The notes: generated by a model not told the origin, from the letters alone. A stretch of DNA of 23,872 bases from JAKJGV01 sp964617565 (GCA_964617565.1 CAZTYH010000050.1:1-23872); one strand, 5' to 3'. Shown: positions 7,545-16,613, counted from the stretch's first letter. Numbers and translations: made by a program.

Positions 7545-8596
7545 TGCTGAGGGGCTCCTTTTCGAAGAAGGTTGTTAAAGGCGCGGGCGAAAGCCCGGGT
7601 ATTCAGTGGAATCGTTACAGGTCTCTGTTGAATCGCGGAGAGAAGCATCGCATTCGCCATTTCCAGAGAGGCAAGACCCTCTTGAGCGGGTGCTATAAGC
7701 TTTTCCTTTTTCTGAATTGCGTTTACGAAGTTTTGAATCAGGACGTGGTACGGTTGTGCTTGTTCGGGCATATTGAGGATACGGCGACGCGGCTTGTCTT
7801 TTCGGGTATGACAAAGAACACGATCATTAAGAATCAGTGAACCCTTGGTTCCAACCAGCTCCCAGCGATTGACACCTGGCAACTCGCCGGTGGAGAAGAC
7901 AAGCGAAGCGGTACATCCGCCGGGATACTCCATGTATGCGCTGACTTCATCCTCGACCTCGATATGATGATGTTTCCCAAATCGGCAGAAGGCGGAAACG
8001 CGGGTGGGTATTCCGGCCATCCATTGGATCAGGTCCAGTTGATGGGGCGCTTGATTCGCAAGGATCCCGCCGCCTTCTCCCCGCCAAGTGCCACGCCATG
8101 AAGAGGCGTTGTAGTAGTCCTGGCTTCTGAACCATTGGGTGAACGTTCCGTTGATTCGGTAAAGACGTCCGAGCTCGCCTCTTTTCACGATTTTATTTAT
8201 TCGGACATAAACGGGGTCGGCGCGCAAATTGAACATCGCGGCGAAGACCTGTCGTGGATTTTTATGGGCGGCGATGAGCCGCCGGGCATCGGTCAGTTTC
8301 ACGCCGATCGGCTTCTCGATCATGACATGAAGGCCGGCGTTGAGCGCGGCGATGCCGGTCGGCACATGGTCAAGGTGGGGTGTTGCAATGATCACGGCGT
8401 CCACAGTGCCGGAGCTGAGCAAGTGCTCGCGGGAGCAGAATTTGGCGACGGACGCCGGATACATTTCCAGTTTGGCTGCGGTCCGTGTGCAGACCGCTTT
8501 GAGTGCCGCACCGCGGATCCGGCCCTGCAACAAAATTTGCGCATAGCGGGAACCCGCGTGACCGAGGCCGATGATGCCTGTGCGAAGGGTGTCCAT
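7541..8596 (-). CDS. Gfo/Idh/MocA family NAD(P)-dependent oxidoreductase
   Basis: This 351-residue protein starts MDTLRTGIIGLGHAGSRYAQ. It has the Rossmann dinucleotide motif GLGHAG near residue 10, the family-defining EKPIG near 95, and the C-terminal domain motif GGGILANQAPHQLDLIQWMAG, whose His is the usual active-site residue. Such enzymes oxidise or reduce sugars, inositols or their derivatives with NAD(P). Length is typical. ATG 8596 is preferred over an in-frame TTG at 8602: a promoter -10 lies 8 nt upstream, while the only GAGG is too far away. It is the first gene of a two-gene unit with the isomerase-like gene, consistent with a sugar oxidation/isomerisation pair. The substrate cannot be assigned. 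Confidence 0.92.
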   Translation of the reverse strand: MDTLRTGIIGLGHAGSRYAQILLQGRIRGAALKAVCTRTAAKLEMYPASVAKFCSREHLLSSGTVDAVIIATPHLDHVPTGIAALNAGLHVMIEKPIGVKLTDARRLIAAHKNPRQVFAAMFNLRADPVYVRINKIVKRGELGRLYRINGTFTQWFRSQDYYNASSWRGTWRGEGGGILANQAPHQLDLIQWMAGIPTRVSAFCRFGKHHHIEVEDEVSAYMEYPGGCTASLVFSTGELPGVNRWELVGTKGSLILNDRVLCHTRKDKPRRRILNMPEQAQPYHVLIQNFVNAIQKKEKLIAPAQEGLASLEMANAMLLSAIQQRPVTIPLNTRAFARAFNNLLRKGAPQQ

Positions 8597-8604
8597 TCGC
8601 AATA

Positions 8605-8633
8605 CTTATAGAACGCTCACCTCAAAGTCGCAA
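8605..8633 (-). promoter_or_regulatory. Sigma70-like promoter, near-leaderless, for the oxidoreductase
   Basis: On the minus strand TTGCGA (8628-8633), an exact 17-nt spacer and TATAAG (8605-8610) are followed by 8 nt and then the ATG. The expected transcription start is 1-3 nt before the start codon, leaving no room for a Shine-Dalgarno. Confidence 0.65.
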
Positions 8634-8678
8634 GGGGGGAGCCACTGGACGTGATTATTCGACAGAAAGTTTCAGGAA

Positions 8679-8728
8679 GGCCGGCCTTCTTCATGCCGGC
8701 ACTGACCACACTTTGCAAAGTGTGGTCA
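8679..8728. repeat. Compound palindromic element between uvrC and the oxidoreductase promoter
   Basis: A perfect 26-bp palindrome occupies 8703-8728 (left arm TGACCACACTTTG, right arm CAAAGTGTGGTCA). Beside it is a GC-rich inverted repeat with GGCCGGCC at 8679-8686 and GCCGGC at 8695-8700. There is no U tract on either strand, so a canonical terminator is unlikely. It may be an interspersed palindrome or a protein-binding site, and could still end uvrC transcription. Nothing else is seen in the stretch 8634-8754. Confidence 0.75.
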
Positions 8729-8754
8729 TGTGGGTCAAGTATTGCCGGAGTGGA

Positions 8755-10257
8755 TCAAGGGGGTGTTCCATTGTCTCCATCGGAGGCGTGGAGACGCCTG
8801 AAGATCATCTGTGCCATCACCGGGCCCACGCCCGGTGCTTCAACGATTTCGCTTTCGGATGCCCGCATCAGCCGCCGCAAGGACCCGAAATGGTGCAGAA
8901 GCAATTGCTTTCGCTTTTCTCCAATGCCCTGGATCTCGTCGAGGCGTGACTCGCGAATTCGTCGGCCGCGCAGATTACGGTGGTAGGTGAGTGCGAAACG
9001 GTGCGCTTCGTCGCGAAGGCGCTGAAGCACTTTGAGAGCCGCCGAGTCGGCCGGTAAGCGAACGACGCGCGCACGATGTTCTCCCGGCGCTATCCAATAC
9101 AGCTCCTCAAACCTCTTGGCCAGACCGAGAGAAGGGATCCGGTCCAGACCGAGTTCGCCGAGAACGTTTTTTGCGGCGCGTAATTGCGTGATGCCTCCAT
9201 CCACCAAAACAAGGTCCGGAAGCTGTTCATTCTCCATCACTCCGCGCGAAAAGCGGCGACGCAGCACTTCCGACATCATGCCCGGATCGTCACTGCCCTC
9301 AATGGTCTTGATGCGGAACATGCGGTAGCGGTTCCGGGCGGGCAACCCGTATTCTGCACAAACCAGGCTTCCTACGGCGTGCGTTCCGGAGATGTTGGAT
9401 ATGTCATAAGCTTCGATGACCGCCGGTACGCGATCCCATCGAAAGGCCGCCTGCAGCTCGCGAATTCCCTCGCGGGCATCCTGTTCCTTCAGTTCCAGCG
9501 ATCGTGTCCCGCGCGCTTTTACACGCACGGCCTGTCGAAGCAACAACAGCGTGTCTCGTAGCGCAGCGGCTTTTTCGAAGTCTGTTTTGCGTGCGGCTTC
9601 CTCCATGGCTGCTTCAAGCTCACGCAAATACTCGCGCTTCCCGCCCCGCAAAAAATCACAGGCGGTCGCCACGCGTTCCATGTATTGTGCGCGAGTGACC
9701 TTCAAAATGCAGGGGGCGGAACAGAAGCGGACAATGTCGTTCAAACAGTGACGGTGATCGTCAGATCCCGGCTCTCTTGGCCGGCATCGTCGCAGGCCGA
9801 ATCGCTTGTCCATGAACTCCAGCGCCGCCCGTGCGGCCTGTGTGGATGCGTAGGGGCCAAAGTAGGACGCGCCATCCTCCTTCCTTATACGAACGGCATC
9901 GAAGCGAGGCCATGGCTCGTTCAGGTCCACGCGAATGAGGAGGAAACGCTTGTCGTCCTTGAAGGAGACATTGTAACGAGGCCGGTATTCCTTAATCAAG
10001 CGGCCTTCGGTAAGCGTTGCCTCGGCCTCGGTGCGCGTGACGAGGACATCGAAATCCTTAATGCTGTGAACCAATCCGCGCGTCTTGGGCGTTCCGCTTT
10101 TCAGGGTGGCTTGCCGGAAATAGGACTGAACGCGGCTGCGCAGGGACGCGGCCTTGCCCACGTAGATGATCTTTCCCTGTTTGTCCCGCATGAAATAAAC
10201 ACCGGGTTTGTCAGGGAGCTCCCGCAGCTTACGCTTGATATTATCCGGTATGATCAT
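8755..10257 (-). CDS. uvrC: Excinuclease ABC subunit C (UvrC), short form
   Basis: UvrC makes both incisions in nucleotide excision repair with UvrA and UvrB. The 500-residue product has the GIY-YIG domain (GVYFMRDKQGKIIYVGKAASLRSRV at about 19-43, shown here only by its position and ends), FGPYAS near 133, a Cys-rich stretch (C158, C171, C179, C183), and the UVR motif (KTDFEKAAALRD, 224-235). The RNase H-like nuclease domain follows with D285 (YDISN), D353 (LVDGG) and H419 (DEAHRF), then a tandem HhH C-terminus (IQGIGEKRK, APGVGPV). E. coli UvrC is about 610 residues; its D399, D466 and H538 correspond to positions about 113-119 lower here. The shortfall lies between the UVR motif and the nuclease. 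ATG 10257 is chosen by homology; the frame is open further upstream but without homology. Confidence 0.96.
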   Translation of the reverse strand: MIIPDNIKRKLRELPDKPGVYFMRDKQGKIIYVGKAASLRSRVQSYFRQATLKSGTPKTRGLVHSIKDFDVLVTRTEAEATLTEGRLIKEYRPRYNVSFKDDKRFLLIRVDLNEPWPRFDAVRIRKEDGASYFGPYASTQAARAALEFMDKRFGLRRCRPREPGSDDHRHCLNDIVRFCSAPCILKVTRAQYMERVATACDFLRGGKREYLRELEAAMEEAARKTDFEKAAALRDTLLLLRQAVRVKARGTRSLELKEQDAREGIRELQAAFRWDRVPAVIEAYDISNISGTHAVGSLVCAEYGLPARNRYRMFRIKTIEGSDDPGMMSEVLRRRFSRGVMENEQLPDLVLVDGGITQLRAAKNVLGELGLDRIPSLGLAKRFEELYWIAPGEHRARVVRLPADSAALKVLQRLRDEAHRFALTYHRNLRGRRIRESRLDEIQGIGEKRKQLLLHHFGSLRRLMRASESEIVEAPGVGPVMAQMIFRRLHASDGDNGTPP

Positions 10258-10265
10258 TTCTCTTG

Positions 10266-10271
10266 AATATA
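10266..10271 (-). promoter_or_regulatory. Putative -10 element for uvrC, near-leaderless
   Basis: TATATT on the minus strand is separated from the uvrC ATG by exactly 8 nt. No good -35 is visible at 17 nt (TTTCAG). The 8 nt include AAGAGAA, which could alternatively act as a weak Shine-Dalgarno on a longer transcript. Confidence 0.35.
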
Positions 10272-10476
10272 CCACCATGTGCCCATGGCTGAAATACACC
10301 AGTAATAATAACGCCAGGGCCGGTATTGACTCGTTGCGCAAACGGGTCCGGCTTTGCTTTGTCACGCCTACCGTTGAAGCGTGTGACAGCGTACTTGCAC
10401 GAAGGTAATAGAAAGCAGATACTGCTTTGGTAAAGATTGTTCGCGTCTCCAGGGGTAGCCAGCATCTGGATGTCAT

Positions 10477-13001
10477 GTGAAAAAAAGGACCATCGTCTTA
10501 GCGATATTGGCGATGTGCACCGCATGGTGCGGAGCGCCGGAATCGGCCGCCCGTGAAAGTACCCGTCATTTCTTCGGTCCCGGAAAAATCCATGTATTGA
10601 TTCTGCACTCGTATAATCTTGGTATGCGATGGTCGGATAGTGTCACGCACGGCGTCATGTCGGTGTTGGAGGAAGGCGATACGAACATGGATGTTCGTGT
10701 TGAGTTCATGGATGCGAAGCGGATTTCCAGCGAAGAGTATTTTCACTCCCTGTACGAGTTGTATCAGAATAAATTTCCCCCGGATCAATTTGATGTCATC
10801 ATCACGGTGGATGACGACGCCTTCAATTTCATGCGTCGCTATCGTGCGTCGTTGTTTGGGGAAACGCCGGTTGTCTTCTGCGGTGTGAATTTCTTTTCCC
10901 CCGAAGTGCTCGATGAGTTCTCCCGGTGTACAGGCGTGGTGGAGGCATTCGACCTTGTTGCAACCCTCGATCTTGCATTGAACCTTCATTCCGGCGCAAA
11001 GCGGGTGTTCGTTGTAAACGACGACACGGTCACGGGTATATCCAACCGGAAACGTGTGGACGAGATCGCGCCTCGATACGCAGGACGGATGGANNNNNNN
11101 NNNNNNNNNNNNNNNNNNNNNNNNNNNNNNNNNNNNNNNNNNNNNNNNNNNNNNNNNNNNNNNNNNNNNNNNNNNNNNNNNNNNNNNNNNNNNTATCCAA
11201 CCGGAAACGTGTGGACGAGATCGCGCCTCGATACGCAGGACGGATGGATTTTGTTCACCTGCACGACATGACCATGGAAGAAATGCTGGTGGCCGTGGAG
11301 CAGATCCCGCCGGATTCATTGATGTTACTGATGAGTTTCAATCGCGATAAATCCGGGCGCATGTTCCGCTACCGTGACGCCGCCCGGCTGATTTGTCCAA
11401 AGAGCCCGGTGCCGGTTTATGTAATCTGGGATTTCTATCTGGGAGAAGGAGTTGTGGGCGGAATGTTAATCAGCGGTTTTTCACAAGGTGAAGCCGCAGG
11501 GCGAATGGCCGTGCGCATTTTAAGCGGGGAGTCACCGGATGATATCCCCGTTGTCAGGGAGAGTCCCAATCGCTTCATGTTCGATTATACCCAGTTGGTG
11601 AAATGGGGAATTTCCCGGGAACGGCTTCCGCCCGGGAGCTTGTTGTTGAACGAGCCGCGAACGATTTACGAAGTGGGAGCGGGTACCGCGTGGGGTATTC
11701 TATCGGTTGTGGCTCTGTTGGGGTTGCTCTCTGTCATCCTCGCCCTGGATATATATGAGCGACGCAAGATACAGCGAGCATTGGAGGAGGCTAATCGCAG
11801 CTTGCGCCGGGAAATGGTGGAGCGTGAAGAGGCTCAGCAAAGACTGCAAGAGAGAGAGGAGCAATTACGGCAGGCTCAGAAAATGGAGGCTTTGGGCCGG
11901 TTGGCCGGTGGCGTGGCGCACGACTTCAATAATTTATTGATGTCCGTGATCGGCTTTGCGCGTCTGGCGCAGGAAAAGCTGCAACCGTCGGATCCCGCAC
12001 GGGAAGATATGGAAGAGGTGGTGCGGGCCGGCGAGCGAGCGGCTGGTGTCACCCGCCAACTGCTGGCGCTCGGCCGCCGTCAAATGCTGGAAATTCAGCC
12101 GGTGGATATTAACCATGTTGTGTCTGGGATGGATCGCCTGCTGCGGCATACGCTGGGAGAGGACATCGAGATGCTAACCGTGCTGGGCGAGAACCTTCCG
12201 CCGGTGAAGGGCGATGCAGGATACTTGGAGCAGGTGGTGCTCAATCTTGCTGTAAACGCGCGGGATGCCATGAAGAAGGGAGGTAAACTCCGAATAGTAA
12301 CCTCTCTTGTTACGGTAGCGGAAGGGTCTCAACGCCATCATGCAGGAACAAGACCCGGTAATTACGTCCAACTGCTGGTTCATGATACGGGGCACGGAAT
12401 GACGCCCGATGTGCGACGTCAAGCCATGGAGCCCTTCTTCACTACGAAAGAAAGAGGCGAGGGGTCAGGGCTGGGATTGGCGGTGGTGTACGGCATCGTC
12501 AAGCAGTTTGACGGTCATGTTGAAATAGACAGTGCGCCCGACAAGGGAACAGAGGTGCGGATTCTTCTTCAGCCGGCTCCGGCATTGAATGAGGTTGCGC
12601 CCAAGGCACCGGAAATGCCGTTACCCCGTGGAAACGAGACGCTCCTGGTTGTAGAGGACGAAGAGTTGGTTCGCATGTTTATTGTCCGCATCCTGTCTTC
12701 TGCGGGGTACCGGGTCCTGGAAGCGGCCAACGGATTGGAAGCCTTTGAGAAGTTTAAATCGCGGGTGAACACCATTGATCTTCTGTTTACAGACATGGTG
12801 ATGCCGCAAATGGGGGGGCGGGATCTGGCCGAACGGCTCCGCGAAATTCGCCCTGATCTCAAGGTGCTCTTCACGACGGGGTTCGCGCACGAGGCGGTTG
12901 CTTCATCGCGTGAAAAAGGGCCCTCCGATCCGATTCTTCTGAAGCCGAGTACCCAGGAAGCCGTTGTTTGCAAGGTTCGTGAAGTTCTGGATAGAAAATA
13001 A
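10477..13001 (+). CDS. Hybrid sensor histidine kinase with extracytoplasmic ABC-substrate-binding-like sensor and receiver (falsely split by gap 2)
   Basis: Collapsing gap 2 and its 55-bp duplicate (removing 155 nt) gives one uninterrupted 789-residue frame. A signal peptide (GTG start, MKKRTIVLAILAM) precedes a periplasmic substrate-binding-like domain (about 35-335). Next come one membrane helix (353-374), a coiled coil (376-415), a HisKA domain with H430 in GVAHDFNN, and a HATPase with N-box NLAVNARD, DTGHGM (585-590) and GSGLGLA (611-617). A C-terminal receiver has phospho-acceptor D721 (LLFTDMVMP) and K771. It should sense a ligand outside the membrane and autophosphorylate. No separate DNA-binding response regulator is nearby, and the output is unknown. 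The gene is divergent from uvrC; the Shine-Dalgarno is weak. It converges on murJ with an 11-nt spacing. Confidence 0.9.
11094..11193. other. Assembly gap 2 (100 N), artefactual, flanked by a 55-bp duplicate
   Basis: Bases 11039-11093 and 11194-11248 are identical over all 55 positions. Abutting contigs that share one k-mer-length overlap were joined with Ns instead of being merged. Removing one copy and the Ns restores the kinase frame, which otherwise appears shifted by 155 nt. Confidence 0.95.
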
Positions 13002-13012
13002 AAGGCGGCTTG

Positions 13013-14617
13013 TCAGCTTCCGCCCGGAATCGGATCCCTCTTCGCGCGTAACAAAATCGCCTCGCGTACTTCGCGCAATTCCGGGCATCGGAATAGCAAG
13101 GCAAGAAGCAGGTAAATGCCCATGGCGATAAGAATACTGCCAAGAACGGAACCCACCTGAACGATCTTCTCGGCCACGTCGAAACGGTGGCCAAAAGCAA
13201 AAAGGGCCCGCTGAATCACATATGCGCACAGGCCCATAATCACGGCGGCGGCGAGGATACGCGCCGCGCTATTCAGCATTTCGCGCCAACCCGGCGAGCC
13301 CATACGCCGGTGGATGAAGCAGCCCAGCACAAATCCGTTCACGCCCTCGGAAATGACGGTGGCGAGTGCGAGTCCGGCGTGTTTCCAGTATTGCGGCCAT
13401 GTCAGAATGAACGTCACATTCAAGGTGAAGTTAAGCGCCACGCAAGCCAGGCCGATGCGGACCGGCGTTCGCGTGTCTTGCGTTGCGTAAAAAGCCGGGA
13501 CGAAGACCTTGGCAAGGCAGAAGACAAGAAGGCCCGGCGCATAGAACCATAAAGCGCGCGCTGTAAGCATCGTTGAAGTGGCATCGAACTGTTTCCATTC
13601 GAAGATCATTTGAATGATCGGTTTCGCGAGGACCAGAAGTCCGATCGCTGCGGGCGCCATGATGAAGAACAGGGAGCGCAGCGAGTGATTCAACGTTTGT
13701 GTGATTTTCTTGAAGTCCGCTCGTGCCGCATGGCCCGACAATACAGGCAGCAGCACTGTGCTGAGCGCAGTCGCCAGGATTCCCTGGGGCAGATATAAGA
13801 GGCGTTCGCTGTAGAAAAGCGCGGCGGGCGCCCAACTGCCGACCCATGCGGCCAGCAGGCTGTCCACGAGCGCATTCACCTGGTACACGGCCAATCCCAG
13901 CGCTGCCGGCCCCATCAGGGTGAACACTTTCCAAACGCGCTTGTCGGTGAAGTCGAAGGACAGCCCGGGCCTGTAGCCGTAACGCCAGAGCACGGGAATC
14001 TGCACTCCGAGTTGAATGATGCCCGCTACGAACACCCCCCACGCCAGACCATATATCTGTCGCTCCAGCGGACCGCTGATCCGGGGGCAGACAAGAAGAA
14101 TGAATGCGATCCATGTAAGATTCAGCAGGCTGGGCGTGGAGGCCGGCAAGGCGAACCGGTGATAGGAATTCAGGATTGCCATCGAAAGCGCGGCGAGGCA
14201 GATGAACATCATGTAGGGCAGCATGATGCGCACGAGCGGGAGGATCATGGCTGTTTTAATGCCCAGGTCGGGACGTCGCAGCAGGAGAGAGATGACGAGA
14301 ATGCCTGCCAGCACCACACCCAGGAGGACCGTGGCGACGAGGGTAATCACTTTGCGCGCAAGCATCCACGCGCGTTCTTCGCCGTCCTTTTCCCGTGCAT
14401 CAATAAAAACGGGAACGAATGCGGATGAGAGGGCTCCTTCGCCGAATAATGCGCGGAAAAGATTAGGGATCCTGAATGCGACAACGAAAGCGGACATCGC
14501 AAGCGAGGTCCCGAAAAATCCGGCCGTAAGGAAGTCGCGGATCAGCCCGAACACGCGGCTCATCGAGGTGAAGCCGCCGATCAGCATGGCGGATCGTATG
14601 ACTTTGCGCTGTTCCAC
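13013..14617 (-). CDS. murJ: Lipid II flippase MurJ (MviN family)
   Basis: MurJ moves lipid-linked peptidoglycan precursor across the inner membrane. The 534-residue protein is hydrophobic throughout, in keeping with the usual 14 helices. It opens with the family signature: SMSRVFGLIRDFLTAGFFG, then FRIPNLFRALFGEGALSSAF. The conserved charged residues of the central cavity region (the Arg and Asp of GLIRD, the Arg of FRIPNLFR) are present. Length is typical. The start is a GTG that shares its first base with the upstream TAG stop (TAGTG, 14615-14619), with AGGGAGA upstream, so translation is coupled to the CPBP gene. It is the third gene of the envelope operon and convergent with the sensor kinase. 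No anomalies are seen. Confidence 0.96.
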   Translation of the reverse strand: MEQRKVIRSAMLIGGFTSMSRVFGLIRDFLTAGFFGTSLAMSAFVVAFRIPNLFRALFGEGALSSAFVPVFIDAREKDGEERAWMLARKVITLVATVLLGVVLAGILVISLLLRRPDLGIKTAMILPLVRIMLPYMMFICLAALSMAILNSYHRFALPASTPSLLNLTWIAFILLVCPRISGPLERQIYGLAWGVFVAGIIQLGVQIPVLWRYGYRPGLSFDFTDKRVWKVFTLMGPAALGLAVYQVNALVDSLLAAWVGSWAPAALFYSERLLYLPQGILATALSTVLLPVLSGHAARADFKKITQTLNHSLRSLFFIMAPAAIGLLVLAKPIIQMIFEWKQFDATSTMLTARALWFYAPGLLVFCLAKVFVPAFYATQDTRTPVRIGLACVALNFTLNVTFILTWPQYWKHAGLALATVISEGVNGFVLGCFIHRRMGSPGWREMLNSAARILAAAVIMGLCAYVIQRALFAFGHRFDVAEKIVQVGSVLGSILIAMGIYLLLALLFRCPELREVREAILLRAKRDPIPGGS

Positions 14618-15567
14618 TAAGCGTTCTCCCTGTCACGATGCAGGGCGAGTGCTCCGGCCATGAAAATCGCGAGCATGACCGTGCCCGCCCATGTCATGGA
14701 AAGCGTTTCGCTCGGACCGAACAATATCCAAAGGGTTGTGCCGTCGCGATCAAACATATAGGTGCCGATGCCCTGCATCCAAACCCAACCCGCATGCAGT
14801 CCGATAACGGCATACACGGTGCCGAAGCAGTCGTACAACAGGCACAACAACATGCCCATCAGGAACAGGTTGACGAACATCGGCGCGGCATATTGAGGCT
14901 GAATGCCGTCCGAGATATGCGGCAGCATATGAAAGCCTGCCGCCCAGTGGCGGGGGTCAAAACCGGCAGGCTCCATTGGTCTCGCGAAGTGAATGGCGGC
15001 GAAAAGGAAGCCGCCCAGAACAACGGCACCTGCGAGGCGCATTCGCCGGCGTAGAACGCTGTACAGGTATCCCCGGAAAAAGGTTTCCTCCAGCACGCCG
15101 ATGATCAGTGCGCCGGCAAGGCGAAAGGTCCATTGTGCGGCAATGGTTGCGAGGTTGGTGGAGCGGGGACGGAAATAGAGCGCGCCGAAAATGTCCGAAA
15201 GCAGGTAGGCGATCCCCATGGAGATTGCGCCCGCGATGAACCAGCCGCCGATTACACGCCATCGTCCTTCAACGATCGGTGCCCAGCCGATGTCGCGCCA
15301 GCAACGGATTCCCGAGAGGCGGATCGCGGGGTAAAGAACGATGAGCGCTGAAATCATGACGCATCGCGACAACACGCGACGGAAGGGTGGGTTTGTAAAA
15401 TGGGGACCGAGGTTGAAATGGCCCGAAAGCCATTCCAATAATTGGAGTGCGTGCGGGGCCAGGAGCGCGCCGATCAGCAAAGGCGCGGCAATCAGAAGCA
15501 GCAGCGCAATCACGGGTCTTCCTGCTGTGTTCTGGGTGGATGGGGCGTCAGATGGATGATTGTTCAT
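14617..15567 (-). CDS. CPBP family intramembrane metalloprotease
   Basis: This 316-residue polytopic membrane protein has the CPBP (Rce1/abortive-infection) motifs: E160-E161 with R165 in LEETFFRG, F189xxxH193 in FAAIHF, and a third conserved His (H258) in GLHAGWVW. These form the metal-dependent active site in the family, which cleaves within or near the membrane. Roles in bacteria range from peptide maturation to bacteriocin immunity, and the substrate here is unknown. The gene overlaps the acyltransferase upstream by 20 nt and MurJ downstream by 1 nt, so all three are one operon. No clear Shine-Dalgarno precedes the ATG, consistent with translation coupled to the overlapping gene. The cell-envelope context suggests an envelope-linked role. 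Confidence 0.87.
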   Translation of the reverse strand: MNNHPSDAPSTQNTAGRPVIALLLLIAAPLLIGALLAPHALQLLEWLSGHFNLGPHFTNPPFRRVLSRCVMISALIVLYPAIRLSGIRCWRDIGWAPIVEGRWRVIGGWFIAGAISMGIAYLLSDIFGALYFRPRSTNLATIAAQWTFRLAGALIIGVLEETFFRGYLYSVLRRRMRLAGAVVLGGFLFAAIHFARPMEPAGFDPRHWAAGFHMLPHISDGIQPQYAAPMFVNLFLMGMLLCLLYDCFGTVYAVIGLHAGWVWMQGIGTYMFDRDGTTLWILFGPSETLSMTWAGTVMLAIFMAGALALHRDRENA

Positions 15568-16552
15568 GGTGATAGGATGGGGGTATCAGGTGTGCGGCGA
15601 GTTCCGAGCTGTAGAAGGGATAGCGATCGCGCGTGTCGCCGGGCCGGACGTGTTTCCAGCGCTTGTACATCCACAACCAGCATTCGGGACATGCGCGTAT
15701 CTCCTCTTCATACACGGAACATATTTCCCTGGTGATCGCCAGGACTGCTTTGTCCACGCTCTCGCGATCATAAGGTGGCGGCGCGATGGAGCGCGGTATG
15801 CGCACACGGTAGCTGCCGTCGGGTTGCGGAATGCAGAACCCGAAATAGATGTTGGTTCCCGTTCGATAGGCCAGCGAAGCGGCCGCGGCGGAAACGGTGG
15901 CCGGGACGCCGAAAAAGTCCACAAAAACACCGCCCTCATTGATCTGGGTGTTCTGATCGAGAAGCAATGCGACGCGCCCGCCTTGTCGCAACGTCTGAAG
16001 AAGCGCGCGAACGGCACCGCTTCGTTCGATGATGGTCTGGCCCGCGGTCTCGCGGGCGCGGCGGAGGAATTCGTCCACCGCCGGATTTTTGAGCGGCGTT
16101 GCGACGCTGGCAAGAGGAAAGCCAGCGACGGCGGCCGCATGCCCGAGCGCTTCCCAGTTGCCGAGGTGTCCCGTGAGGCATAACGCCCCTTTTCCATCTT
16201 TAAAAACTTCGCCCGGATGCTTTTCAAAAGAAACCCATTGCCGGGTGCGCTCGACCGTTTTTGCCGAGAACCAGATGCTGTCCAGCGCAACGAGTGCAAA
16301 GGTGCGGCAGGATTGTTTTAGTATCCGTGTTTTGTCTTCGCGCGAAAGACGATCTCCGAAAACGAGATCCAGATTGGCGCGGCCGACGGACTTGAGCCTT
16401 CCGGAAAACAAGTATCCGACGGCACCCAGCATGCGTGCAAGCCGAAGGATGGCCCCGCGCGGAAGAGGGGTGATCAAAACACGCCCCAGTCGTGCGAGGA
16501 CGATTTCGGCACGCTTCCGGAGACGTTTAAGCAATCCGATCTTTTTGGCCAT
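15548..16552 (-). CDS. LpxL/HtrB-like lipid A acyltransferase
   Basis: The 334-residue protein belongs to the lysophospholipid/lipid A acyltransferase family, which adds secondary acyl chains to Kdo-lipid A. The catalytic HX4E motif is H129-E134 (TGHLGNWE). The other family features are LLLDQNTQINEGGVFVDFFG (196-215, shown here at its 20-residue limit) and the late W292-W299 region (CWLWMYKRWK). A basic, hydrophobic N-terminus (KRLRKRAEIVLARLGR) anchors it at the inner membrane. Length is close to the usual 300-320. It is the first gene of the operon with CPBP and MurJ. The ATG has no Shine-Dalgarno but a TATACT -10 lies 8 nt upstream. Whether it is LpxL, LpxM or another member cannot be decided from sequence alone. 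Confidence 0.9.
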   Translation of the reverse strand: MAKKIGLLKRLRKRAEIVLARLGRVLITPLPRGAILRLARMLGAVGYLFSGRLKSVGRANLDLVFGDRLSREDKTRILKQSCRTFALVALDSIWFSAKTVERTRQWVSFEKHPGEVFKDGKGALCLTGHLGNWEALGHAAAVAGFPLASVATPLKNPAVDEFLRRARETAGQTIIERSGAVRALLQTLRQGGRVALLLDQNTQINEGGVFVDFFGVPATVSAAAASLAYRTGTNIYFGFCIPQPDGSYRVRIPRSIAPPPYDRESVDKAVLAITREICSVYEEEIRACPECWLWMYKRWKHVRPGDTRDRYPFYSSELAAHLIPPSYHHEQSSI

Positions 16553-16560
16553 AGCCGACT

Positions 16561-16566
16561 AGTATA
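16561..16566 (-). promoter_or_regulatory. Putative -10 element of the lpxL-like operon, near-leaderless
   Basis: TATACT on the minus strand ends 8 nt before the ATG of the acyltransferase. A -35 match is poor at any usual spacing (best TTCCGC at 16 nt). Confidence 0.45.
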
Positions 16567-16613
16567 GAGGGAAGTCCTGTTTGCGGAAGGGTAAACGTTT
16601 CGGGCGGGGTGTT

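Noticed and set aside
9685..10266. Plus-strand frame of 193 codons antisense to uvrC
   Set aside because: Lies opposite the conserved GIY-YIG domain; no family resemblance and no start signal.
10361..10387. Short inverted repeat GTCAC...GTGAC between uvrC and the sensor kinase
   Set aside because: Only 5 bp per arm with a long loop; expected by chance.
10258..10476. N-terminal extension of uvrC by 73 codons
   Set aside because: UvrC homology begins at 10257; the extension has no homology and covers the likely promoter.
10926..11198. Plus-strand start of the kinase half upstream of gap 2 in another frame
   Set aside because: The first 56 codons are an off-frame reading of the sensor domain, joined to the kinase only through Ns.
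13004..13033. Possible hairpin GGCGG...CCGCC between the kinase and murJ
   Set aside because: Five-bp stem overlapping the murJ coding end, with no U tract.
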